Shown here piece after piece: positions 44,412-52,041 of a stretch of DNA of 64,000 nucleotides (position 1 is its first letter; every line of letters begins with the position of its first letter). The notes beneath the pieces were generated by a model, which did not search any database, was not told where the DNA came from, and worked only from the letters and a program-made list of their open reading frames with translations. A program made the translations under genes and the position numbers. Origin of the DNA: JBCCEJ01 sp039030335 (GTDB taxonomy: Bacteria > Pseudomonadota > Gammaproteobacteria > HK1); NCBI GenBank assembly GCA_039030335.1, contig JBCCEJ010000017.1:1-64000 (forward strand), written 5' to 3'.

Positions 44412-45278
44412 ATGGCGTTGCAGACACGCTCGTTACATCCTGAATTTGGACTGGAGATCCAGGCGCTCGATCTGGCGAGCATGAGCGACGCCGAGTTCGA
44501 CGCGCTCTACACGCTGTGGCGTCAGGAGCCCCTGCTGCTGCTGCGCCGTCAAGCGATGACCGAGGGTGAGCTGGTCGCGTTCAGCCGGCGGTTTGGCGAG
44601 CTGGACATCCTGGTGCGCGACGACCTCCTCTCACGCGAGCACCCGGAAGTCATCTACGTGACCAACCTCATGCGCGCAGACGGTACACCCCTCGGCGGTC
44701 TCGGCAGTTACGAACTCAACTGGCATCACGATCAGATCTACCGCCAGCGCCCGCCGACGGGTTCGATTTTCCAGGCCGTGGAAATGCCGCAAGGCCACGC
44801 GGCGACCTCCTGGTGCTCAACCCGTCATACCTTCGAGGCGCTGCCCGCCGCGCTGCGCGAGCGGGTTGCCGCGTTGAGCGCGGTCAGCAAGTACGGTCTC
44901 CGTCCCGATGCCGGTTTCCAGCGCGATCTCAAAGATGCCGGCACGGTTCAGCAGGTACACGACCGCACGCCACCTGCGACGCACCCGATGGTACTGCGCG
45001 ACCCGGGCACCGGGACAGGCTCTCTATACGTGGATCCCAAAAAAGTCATGGGCGTCGAGGGTCTGGACGATGCCGACGCGTCGAAGCTACTGGGCGAATT
45101 GTTGCCCCGCCTGGTCGACGAGGCGTTCGTATACACACACGCATGGCGTCCGGGCGACATCGTGCTGTGGGACAACGCGCGACTGATGCACCGGCGGGAC
45201 GCGTTCGATGCATCGCTGCCACGGCTTGCCAAGCGCACGACCATTCACCTGAATCCAGAGCACTTCGCAGTGCCCTGA
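44412..45278 (+). CDS. TauD/TfdA-family Fe(II)/2-oxoglutarate dioxygenase (2 of 6)
   Basis: 288 aa, classic TauD/TfdA length. It starts with RSLHPEFGLEIQALDLASMS (family N-terminus). WHHDQIYRQRPP gives the H-x-D iron ligands, WDNARLMHRRDAFD the distal His, and AKRTTIHL the region of the 2OG-binding Arg. Relatives oxidise taurine, alkyl sulfates or phenoxyacetates; the substrate here is unknown. Possible ATGs at 44391, 44397 and 44412; the last has AAGG 9 bases upstream. The 108-base gap to the divergent carboxyltransferase start should hold both promoters. Confidence 0.9.
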   Translation: MALQTRSLHPEFGLEIQALDLASMSDAEFDALYTLWRQEPLLLLRRQAMTEGELVAFSRRFGELDILVRDDLLSREHPEVIYVTNLMRADGTPLGGLGSYELNWHHDQIYRQRPPTGSIFQAVEMPQGHAATSWCSTRHTFEALPAALRERVAALSAVSKYGLRPDAGFQRDLKDAGTVQQVHDRTPPATHPMVLRDPGTGTGSLYVDPKKVMGVEGLDDADASKLLGELLPRLVDEAFVYTHAWRPGDIVLWDNARLMHRRDAFDASLPRLAKRTTIHLNPEHFAVP

Positions 45279-45304
45279 GCCCTGGCTGAACGGGTTGGCG
45301 GGCA

Positions 45305-45739
45305 TCAGCCGTCCAGGTTGACGACAAACGTTTCCAGCCGTTCGCGCAACGGTGCCGGGATAGCGGCGGACGTGCGCGTCTGCGGATCGAAGAACACCTC
45401 AACGAGATCGTAGGTCGCGTGCAGTTCACCCGTGTCGACGTGCAGCATCCGCATCGAGAAGGTGATGCTCTTCGAGCCAAGGCGGCTGATCCCGCCTTCG
45501 ATTCGCACGAGGTCGCCGGCTTTCAATTCCTTGACGAAGTTCGTGGTGGCCTGTGCACTGACGGTGTGGACGCCGTGCTCGTCCTGAATGGCCTGTAGAG
45601 AGCCGGCCGCGTGTGCGTACATGTGGAACACCGCATCGTCGAAGAAATGCGCATACCAGCGTACGTTCATGTGGCCGAACTGGTCGTGGTGCCACGGGTG
45701 CACCACGCCGCGAAAAATCTCCTGCCATCCGTCGCTCAT
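45305..45739 (-). CDS. Acyl-CoA thioesterase, 4HBT-like hotdog fold
   Basis: 144 aa single-hotdog thioesterase. VHPWHHDQFGHMNVRWYAHF carries the Asp-Gln-x-x-His/Asn motif of 4-hydroxybenzoyl-CoA-thioesterase/YbgC-like enzymes, whose Asp-type residue hydrolyses the acyl-CoA. AQATTNFVKELKAGDLVRIE and the MRMLHVDTGELHATYDLVEV strands complete the fold. Substrate unknown. It is convergent with the TauD gene (26 bases between stops) and downstream of the MaoC gene on the same strand. Confidence 0.9.
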   Translation of the reverse strand: MSDGWQEIFRGVVHPWHHDQFGHMNVRWYAHFFDDAVFHMYAHAAGSLQAIQDEHGVHTVSAQATTNFVKELKAGDLVRIEGGISRLGSKSITFSMRMLHVDTGELHATYDLVEVFFDPQTRTSAAIPAPLRERLETFVVNLDG

Positions 45740-45821
45740 CTGCTGTCTGTCTCCGTAGTCTGCTGCGCCGCCCGGATGTCATTGCCGTCCGGATGATGCG
45801 AAGCCGCCGCTGGTCGAATCT

Positions 45822-46262
45822 TCAGGCCGGGTTCACGAGCCATTTCATCAAGTGCTCGGCGACCCCGATCGTCTCGCCGCGCTGGTTCGTGGCCAGCAAG
45901 TCGGCGCGCGTGCGATCGCGCTCCGGTTCGAGCGCTTTGATGGTGTAGGTAACCGTCACGGTATCACCGATGAGAACCGGCTCGATGAACCGAATCCGAT
46001 CGTAGCCGATCGACATCGGCGTAATACCGGGATTCTCGTCGATGATGCGTCCGGCCAGCGCCGCGGAGGCCGTCGACATGAAGCCGACGAGCAGAGCGCC
46101 ATGCGCCACGCGCTCCCCGTACCGGGATGCTTTCATGAATTCGGCATCCATATGGGGCGGCGCGAAGTCTCCGGTCAGGCCTGCGAAGCCGTAGATGTCC
46201 GATTCGGCGACGGTCTTGGTGAACCGGGTGGTGTCACCGATTTCTACAGGTAGAGATGCCAT
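45822..46262 (-). CDS. MaoC-like (R)-specific enoyl-CoA hydratase-type protein
   Basis: 146 aa hotdog protein of the MaoC/FabZ-like dehydratases, which add water to enoyl-CoA. The hydratase-2 motif is visible as YGFAGLTGDFAPPHMDAEFM (Asp and His catalytic pair), followed by GERVAHGALLVGFMSTASAA and a C-terminal strand ending AEHLMKWL. The ATG has AAGGA 8 bases upstream. Polyketide or beta-oxidation bypass roles are possible. It sits between a thioesterase and a dioxygenase gene on the same strand, in a CoA-related neighbourhood. Confidence 0.9.
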   Translation of the reverse strand: MASLPVEIGDTTRFTKTVAESDIYGFAGLTGDFAPPHMDAEFMKASRYGERVAHGALLVGFMSTASAALAGRIIDENPGITPMSIGYDRIRFIEPVLIGDTVTVTYTIKALEPERDRTRADLLATNQRGETIGVAEHLMKWLVNPA

Positions 46263-46363
46263 GCGATTTCCTTGAAGCTCATCGGCCGGCTGCGGTCGCG
46301 GTCCGGGTTGCCGGTATTGGCGGGCGCTCTCACCGGAGCGCGCCATGGCAGGCCGTGGCGTGC

Positions 46364-47452
46364 TCAGGCGCTGCTCTGGCCGGCGTGCAGGTCCTGCGAA
46401 CTGTAGGTCGCCTGACGCGGCAATACGCCCCTGCGCGGACCGTTCAGCGCTTTGTTCGCGAACGCGTCGTCAAGCGGGCGCGATCCCGCGTGATTCAACC
46501 AAAGCCTGAGCAGGAGGCGCTTGCGCTCAGGTTCCACGTGGTCTTCATAACCCGTGCGCGAATGCAGGATCACGTGATTGTTCAGCCACTGGATGTCACC
46601 CGGCTCGAAGCGCATGCCGAGTTCCACGTCATCGCGCACGGCCGTTCGGCCAACAAAATCGATAGCCTCCTGTTCGATCGGCGCGAGCGGCGCGCCGGCT
46701 TTGGGTGCGCCGCCCTCGATGGCTTTCTGGTTGAACCGGCAAGCCAGATAACCCTGATGCCAGCTGAAGACCGGAATACGGTGCGTAACTTCGTCCGGCG
46801 CGCCGGTCGGCCCTTTGCCGTCGAGCTCGAAGTGGAAACCACGGTGCAGCGGATCGAGGTACTCGGGATGATCGCGGAGCACCTCGTTGTACACCGTCAT
46901 GGCGCTACGGATAGTGCTGGTGCCGCCGGTCCTCGCCGTGCGGATACAAAGCAGTGCGACCACGTCGGTGATGTCGCAGTGCGGGCGCAACTCAGCTGAA
47001 GTCATGCTGCCCCGGTGCTCGCTCAGCCGGTAATCGAACCCCAGGTCGCGCACCTCCTGCATCAGTTCGCCCTTGATGTTCTGCGACTCGGCCGGACCGA
47101 CGTGGGTGCCGAGTCCGAAGTAGATCCGGCGAAGCGCCTCGTAGTCGTAGCGCTCGACGGGAAAGCCGCGCATCAAGACGAAACCGCGACCGTACTCGAG
47201 CTCGTGCAGCATACGCTGCAAGAACGCGGAGAACTCCGGGATGACGAAGCGCTCGCGCGTGATCTCCGTCTCTTTGAGGCCCGCCCGGTCGATCGCTTTC
47301 AACGCCGCGTCGAGTTCGTCGACGTAGTGGTCCTGAAGCGGCCAGATCCAACTGTCGTCGTGCTGCAGGTCGCAGCCGTACCACGCGCAGGGCAGATCGA
47401 CCGGCAGCGGCTGTTCCGGCGTACCGCCGAGTTGTCGTGCATCGGATGTCAT
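46364..47452 (-). CDS. TauD/TfdA-like Fe(II)/2-oxoglutarate dioxygenase (3 of 6)
   Basis: 362 aa, same long subtype as the proteins encoded at 35687 and 62502. It has YGRGFVLMRGFPVERYDYEA, GLGTHVGPAESQNIKGELMQ and LRPHCDITDVVALLCI (His and Asp iron ligands). ILHSRTGYEDHVEPERKRLL provides the distal His, and LLLRLWLNHAG the 2OG-binding Arg. The N-terminus contains WYGCDLQHDDSWIWPLQDH, a conserved opening in this subtype. Substrate unknown. About 100 bases separate its stop from the MaoC gene, and about 124 bases separate its start from the divergent isocitrate-lyase-like gene. Confidence 0.87.
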   Translation of the reverse strand: MTSDARQLGGTPEQPLPVDLPCAWYGCDLQHDDSWIWPLQDHYVDELDAALKAIDRAGLKETEITRERFVIPEFSAFLQRMLHELEYGRGFVLMRGFPVERYDYEALRRIYFGLGTHVGPAESQNIKGELMQEVRDLGFDYRLSEHRGSMTSAELRPHCDITDVVALLCIRTARTGGTSTIRSAMTVYNEVLRDHPEYLDPLHRGFHFELDGKGPTGAPDEVTHRIPVFSWHQGYLACRFNQKAIEGGAPKAGAPLAPIEQEAIDFVGRTAVRDDVELGMRFEPGDIQWLNNHVILHSRTGYEDHVEPERKRLLLRLWLNHAGSRPLDDAFANKALNGPRRGVLPRQATYSSQDLHAGQSSA

Positions 47453-47576
47453 CGGGTTTACCTCTGGTGCATGACCATCGCCAAGGCTCGTCGTATGCTA
47501 GCCGCCCGCTTCGCAACACGGCAAATACGCGCGCACCGCGCGGCGCCCGTGATCTGATTCCACTGGAGGTTGGCCC

Positions 47577-48476
47577 ATGCAATCCAATGCCGCGGCATTT
47601 CGTAAGCTGCTCGAAACTGGCGAGTTCATCTACATGCCGGCCATCTACTATCCGCTGGCCGCCCGGCTCGTGCAGGCGCTCGGCATACAGGCCGCCTATG
47701 TTGGTGGTTACGTCACGGGTGGGTCGCGGGCGGTCAGCGAACCACTGTTGACGCTGACCGAACAGGTCGAGACGGCTGCCGGTGTCGCCGGTGCGACCTC
47801 TCTTCCGGTCATTTGCGATGCAGGGGCCGGTTTCGGCGAACCGCTGCATGTCACCCGCACGGTGCGGGACTTTGCCCGGGCCGGCATCGCGGGCGTGCAC
47901 ATCGAAGACCAGCTCTATCCGAAGCGGGCCCACTACCACAAGTACGTGGCACACGCGATCGAAGCTGAGGAACTGGTCGACAAGATTCGCTGGGCCGTCA
48001 AGACTCGCGACGAAGTCGACCCCGACTTCGTCGTCATCGCCCGCACGGACACGCTCCGGTTCGAAGGTATCGAAGAAGCGGTGCGGCGGATCAACGCGTG
48101 CGCTGAAGTGGGCGCCGACATGGGGTTGTTGTTCCCGATGTCGGATGAAGACGCCGAGCGCGCACCGAAGGAATGTGATGTTCCGCTCGTCTATGTGCAA
48201 AGTCGTGGCAACCGGGAAGGCCGGCCCATCTACACCATGCAACAGCTTGCCGACATGGGCTACCGCGCCTGCATCGATGCGCAGCTGTTCATGCTGGCGA
48301 GTCTGCACTTCGCCAGACAGGCGCTCGAAGAAATGCGCGATACCGGAAGTTACACGGGCATGACGACAGACGAAATGGTGGCGGCACGTCAGAGCGTCGA
48401 AGACCTGATCGGACTGGACGCGTTTTATGAGATCGAGGAGCAGACCGTCGAAGAGCGCAAATGGGGCAAACGCTGA
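47577..48476 (+). CDS. Isocitrate lyase/PEP mutase-superfamily enzyme
   Basis: 299 aa TIM-barrel enzyme of the isocitrate lyase/PEP phosphonomutase superfamily (2-methylisocitrate lyase, oxaloacetate decarboxylase and phosphonopyruvate hydrolase relatives). SLPVICDAGAGFGEPLHV carries the metal-binding Asp of the family, GIAGVHIEDQLYPKRAH the next strand, and VIARTDTLRFEGIEEAVRRI the substrate-side strand. The catalytic loop reads K116-R-A-H-Y-H, where lyases carry K-K/R-C-G-H, so the catalytic Cys is absent. It therefore belongs to a non-lyase branch; the reaction is unknown. GGAGG lies 5-9 bases before the ATG. Confidence 0.88.
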   Translation: MQSNAAAFRKLLETGEFIYMPAIYYPLAARLVQALGIQAAYVGGYVTGGSRAVSEPLLTLTEQVETAAGVAGATSLPVICDAGAGFGEPLHVTRTVRDFARAGIAGVHIEDQLYPKRAHYHKYVAHAIEAEELVDKIRWAVKTRDEVDPDFVVIARTDTLRFEGIEEAVRRINACAEVGADMGLLFPMSDEDAERAPKECDVPLVYVQSRGNREGRPIYTMQQLADMGYRACIDAQLFMLASLHFARQALEEMRDTGSYTGMTTDEMVAARQSVEDLIGLDAFYEIEEQTVEERKWGKR

Positions 48477-48503
48477 GCTGCGGCGCGGGCCCGCGAGTGG
48501 CGG

Positions 48504-49796
48504 TTACTCCGGCAACAGATTGAATGCGATGCTGATGCGGCGCCCGCGCCGTTTGAATGGCAAGACGCGGTGATATGCATAGGCCGGGAACATGACGATG
48601 AGTCCCGGCTCGGGACGGATCACCATGTTGTCCGCCACCCGCGCGCTGCCCGAATAATTCAAGAAGCGACTGAATTCCAGACAACCATCGAGGTTGTCTG
48701 GCGGCGCTCGCTGCACGAAGTCTGGCATGTCGACGTAGTACACACCGCTCACCCATGCATTCTGATGGAAATGATGTTCCGCGTCGCCGTAGGTGTAGAG
48801 GAGCGTGCCCCAGGATTCGGCCTTGAATGAATCGGGGCGCTGTCCGAGGTACGGATGCTGCGGATCGGCCGGCAGGTTTTGCAGGTAGTGGCTCGCGGCC
48901 ATCTGCAGCACGCCCGCCAACGCAGCGGCGGGCGGCTCTGGCTGGTCGAACAGATTCAGCGTCTGCGTGGTGTCGTACGGACGCATCGGGTAGTTCGTAA
49001 CGAGTTCCGCGAGGTCGCGGTTCAGTTTGGCGACACTGGCGTAGCCAGCAGGCGGATTGATGCCGGCTGACCACACCAGTGACTCGAAGTGAGCGAGTGA
49101 GACGCCTTCATCGCGTCGTCCGGCCCCCTCCAAAGCCGAGACGCGAAGCGCCAGCGCACGCACTGAGAGCGGGTTGCGCGACAGCATCTGGTCGGTGACG
49201 GCGACGGCGTCGGCGAAGCGATCGGCGCCGAGGTAGGCGTAGGTAAGGTAAGCACCCGCGTCTTCGTCCGGGCTCAGCGCGAACGCCTGTTCGCCGTGTT
49301 CGATCGCGGCCGCGCGATTGCCGGCGCGACGCATCGCCCAGCACATCTGGGTGTGTGCCGCGGCGTGTTTGGGTTTCAGCGCCAGAGCCTTGCGCAAATG
49401 CGTTTCGGCTTCGCTCGCGAAGCCGCAGTTCACCAGCATCTCTGCGAATCGCGTCAGCATGTCCGCTTCGGCATCCGGTGTGCCATCGCACGATCCGAGT
49501 GCCTTCGGAAACTCGATCCGAGCCGCGTCGATCTGCTCGGTATAGCCGAGCGACACGGCGTATTCGAGCGCCAGGTCGGGGCTGCCAGGCGCCAGAGCAA
49601 GACCGTGACGCACTGCGCTAAGCGCCCGGAACGGCTGTTGTCGCGCGTTCAGCTGGCGGGCGAGTTGCCAGCAGGCCTGCGGGGTGTCGGGTAATGCCGA
49701 CTTGGGCAGCCCCAACAGGTGCTGGCCATAGCGCATGCGCCGGCCGGCACCAGGCTTGGCGCCGCCTTTACCGGACTTTCGGTTTCGCTTGCCCAT
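48504..49796 (-). CDS. TPR protein with C-terminal 2OG-Fe(II) oxygenase domain
   Basis: 430 aa. A basic, disordered start (MGKRNRKSGKGGAKPGAGRR) is followed by several TPR-like helix pairs (about residues 40-240; ETHLRKALALKPKHAAAHTQ, IEHGEQAFALSPDEDAGAYL). The C-terminus (about 330-430) matches the 2OG-FeII_Oxy_5 type of putative 2OG oxygenases: HHFHQNAWVSGVYYVDMP, PEPGLIVMFPAYAYHRVLPF and RRISIAFNLLPE. TPR-fused members of this group are thought to hydroxylate proteins or peptides, but the target is unknown. It is convergent with the isocitrate-lyase-like gene and downstream of the NADP oxidoreductase gene on the same strand (24 bases). Confidence 0.85.
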   Translation of the reverse strand: MGKRNRKSGKGGAKPGAGRRMRYGQHLLGLPKSALPDTPQACWQLARQLNARQQPFRALSAVRHGLALAPGSPDLALEYAVSLGYTEQIDAARIEFPKALGSCDGTPDAEADMLTRFAEMLVNCGFASEAETHLRKALALKPKHAAAHTQMCWAMRRAGNRAAAIEHGEQAFALSPDEDAGAYLTYAYLGADRFADAVAVTDQMLSRNPLSVRALALRVSALEGAGRRDEGVSLAHFESLVWSAGINPPAGYASVAKLNRDLAELVTNYPMRPYDTTQTLNLFDQPEPPAAALAGVLQMAASHYLQNLPADPQHPYLGQRPDSFKAESWGTLLYTYGDAEHHFHQNAWVSGVYYVDMPDFVQRAPPDNLDGCLEFSRFLNYSGSARVADNMVIRPEPGLIVMFPAYAYHRVLPFKRRGRRISIAFNLLPE

Positions 49797-49820
49797 CTGC
49801 GCTTGATCGTCAGGGCCTGC

Positions 49821-50828
49821 TCAACTCGGATCCGGTCCGACGCGCACCATGCGCTTGCCGCGATTATCGCCGCTCAGCAGGCCGACGAGGGCCCGCGGAG
49901 CCGCGTCCAAACCCTCGACGATATCCTCCACGACCTGCACCGCGCCGCCTGTTACCCATTGGCTGAGCTGCCGCACCGCCGCGTCGTCATGCTCGGCGAA
50001 GTCCATGACGATAAAACCCTCCATGCGCAGTCGCTTGACGACGATCATGCCGGGCAAATTACGCGGGCCGGTTGGGGCGGTCTCGTTGTACTGGCTGACG
50101 GCGCCGCAGCAGACGACCCGGCCGTGCTGGTTCATTTGAAACAGCACGGTCTCCAGAATTTGTCCGCCGACGTTGTCGAAATACACATCGATGCCGTCGG
50201 GGCATGCGGTCCGCAGCGCCTTGAACAAGCCGGGTGACCGATAGTCGACACAGGCGTCAAAGCCGAGCGTTTCCGTAACCCAAGCGCACTTGTCGGCGCC
50301 ACCGGCAATTCCGACGGCACGACAGCCGAGGGCTTTGGCGATTTGGCCAACGTAGATGCCGACCGAGCCGGCAGCGGCAGACACGACGACCGTTTCACCG
50401 GCTTTGGGTTGGCCGATGCGGGTCAGTCCGTGATACGCCGTCTTGCCGGCGATTCCATAGACCGACAGCAGATGGGAGAGCTCCGGCACGCGTGGGACGT
50501 TCATCGCGCGCCGGGCTGACACCACGACGTATTCGCTCCAGCGCGACTCCACCGCTACCAGATCGCCTGGCGCGAATCCGTCGGCACGTGATTCGGTGAC
50601 TTCGCCGAGTGCGTAGGTGTGCATTACATCGCCCGCTTCTACGGCTTCACGATAGGTTGCGCCCTGCATCCACGCGCGGTTGGCGGCGTCAATGGACATC
50701 AGGATGGTGCGCACCAGGAGCTCACCGTCGTCCGGTGCGGGCACTGCCGCGGTACGCGCCGCGAAGTGTGCTTCCGTCAGCTCTCCCTGCGGCAGCTCGG
50801 CGACGACGATCTGTTGCATGTCGGACAT
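49821..50828 (-). CDS. Zinc-free medium-chain NADP-dependent oxidoreductase
   Basis: 335 aa, medium-chain dehydrogenase/reductase superfamily, group of leukotriene B4 12-hydroxydehydrogenase, CurA/YncB-like alkenal or curcumin reductases. SIDAANRAWMQGATYREAVE and LGEVTESRADGFAPGDLVAV belong to the substrate domain. YGIAGKTAYHGLTRIGQPK, VVVSAAAGSVGIYVGQIAKA (NADP loop) and YFDNVGGQILETVLFQMNQH are the hallmark blocks. No zinc-binding cysteines are present. Such enzymes reduce the double bond of enones; the substrate here is not known. The stop is about 25 bases before the TPR-oxygenase gene. Confidence 0.92.
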   Translation of the reverse strand: MSDMQQIVVAELPQGELTEAHFAARTAAVPAPDDGELLVRTILMSIDAANRAWMQGATYREAVEAGDVMHTYALGEVTESRADGFAPGDLVAVESRWSEYVVVSARRAMNVPRVPELSHLLSVYGIAGKTAYHGLTRIGQPKAGETVVVSAAAGSVGIYVGQIAKALGCRAVGIAGGADKCAWVTETLGFDACVDYRSPGLFKALRTACPDGIDVYFDNVGGQILETVLFQMNQHGRVVCCGAVSQYNETAPTGPRNLPGMIVVKRLRMEGFIVMDFAEHDDAAVRQLSQWVTGGAVQVVEDIVEGLDAAPRALVGLLSGDNRGKRMVRVGPDPS

Positions 50829-50929
50829 CTATGCACTCCGGTATCGCGCGACTGGGCGCGTTATCACAACACGATGGCGCATACTAAGAGTCTGCGCTGT
50901 CTGGCGCCATACGAAGCGGCGACGTGGGC

Positions 50930-51754
50930 TTAGTCGGTCGGCTCGCCGGCGATCGTGAGCCGCCACATGGCACGGCGTTGACCGTGGTAGTCGTTCAACG
51001 CGAAATGCTGCGTTGTCCGGTTGTCCCAGATCGCGAGCGTGCCGCGCTGCCATCGGTACCGGCACGTGAACTCGGGTCGTACGGCATGACGGTAGAGAAA
51101 TTCGAGCAGCGGTGCGCTCTCTTCCGCTGAGCAGCCGTCTATGCGGGCGGTGTGGAGGGCATTGACGTAGAGCGCCCGCCGACCCGTGTCCGGATGGGTA
51201 CGCGCAACCGGATGCACGGCCTCGTGAACCTCGTCGCGCGCCTTCAGTTTCACACTGGCGTATTGATTCCCCGCCGCCCGTCCACCACCGCGGCGCTTCG
51301 CCGAACTGTTGACCGCCCGCAGCGGTGCGAGCAGCCGCTGCATGCCGTCGGACAGCGCATCGTGCGCCGCGACCATGTTCGCGAACAGCGTGTCGCCGCC
51401 GTGCGTCGGCACCTCGACGGCGTAGAGCAGCGTCGCCTTGGGAGGAACCTGACTGTAGGTGGTGTCCGAGTGCCAGCCCTCGCCGAAATTCTTCCGCTCG
51501 TGCGCTTCTTTGATGATCGGTATGACCTGCGGTGCGTCAGTAAGGCCTTCGATGAAAGGGTAGTCGGCGGGCTCGCCGAACAGGCGACCGACGTCGACCA
51601 GCTCTGGCGGCGTCAGTGTCTGTTCTTTGAAGAACAGCACCAGATGTTCGCGGAAGAGGCCGAGTATCTGTTCTCTGGTCACGGCGTTCGCGGTGCGCAA
51701 GTCCAGTCCAGACACTTCGGCACCGAGGGAGCCGGCAATGGGTTCGACGTTGAT
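50930..51754 (-). CDS. TauD/TfdA-family Fe(II)/2-oxoglutarate dioxygenase (4 of 6)
   Basis: Classic TauD-type enzyme, about 274 aa if read from the family N-terminus. EGWHSDTTYSQVPPKATLLY carries the H-x-D ligands, WDNRTTQHFALNDY the distal His, and RRAMWRLTIAGE the 2OG-binding Arg. The only standard start gives MSGLDLRT from GTG 51715, but the usual TauD opening (INVEPIAGSLGAEVSGLDL) is encoded directly upstream in the same frame. That part would need a non-standard ATC start at 51754-51752, which has GAGGA 7 bases upstream. Substrate unknown. It is divergent from the MttB-like gene and may work on the same class of amine compounds. Confidence 0.87.
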   Translation of the reverse strand: MNVEPIAGSLGAEVSGLDLRTANAVTREQILGLFREHLVLFFKEQTLTPPELVDVGRLFGEPADYPFIEGLTDAPQVIPIIKEAHERKNFGEGWHSDTTYSQVPPKATLLYAVEVPTHGGDTLFANMVAAHDALSDGMQRLLAPLRAVNSSAKRRGGGRAAGNQYASVKLKARDEVHEAVHPVARTHPDTGRRALYVNALHTARIDGCSAEESAPLLEFLYRHAVRPEFTCRYRWQRGTLAIWDNRTTQHFALNDYHGQRRAMWRLTIAGEPTD

Positions 51755-52041
51755 TACGGCGTCCTCAGCGAACTGGCGGCGTCGATAGTGCAGTGTATCC
51801 AGACCGGGGGACTTGCAGCCAGCAGTGTGCCGGGCCGGGCGCTCCAGAGCTTCCAGTACACGTCGGTTGACACCGCTATCCGCGAGTCGTTGCGGTGGAA
51901 ATTGTAGTCGTAATTCTCAATGCGCAGCCTTGGCGCTGCCGCATACTGGCGCGGTTTCGAGGCGCGTACGGGCGGTGTCCCGCGCGCGCCCGTCACCGCA
52001 TACCGGGGCCGCGCGGGCTTCGCGTTTGGAGAACTGTCGGG

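Noticed and set aside
46992..48308. 438-codon minus-strand frame over the ICL-like gene
   Set aside because: Antisense to the isocitrate-lyase-like protein, whose blocks are clear on the plus strand.
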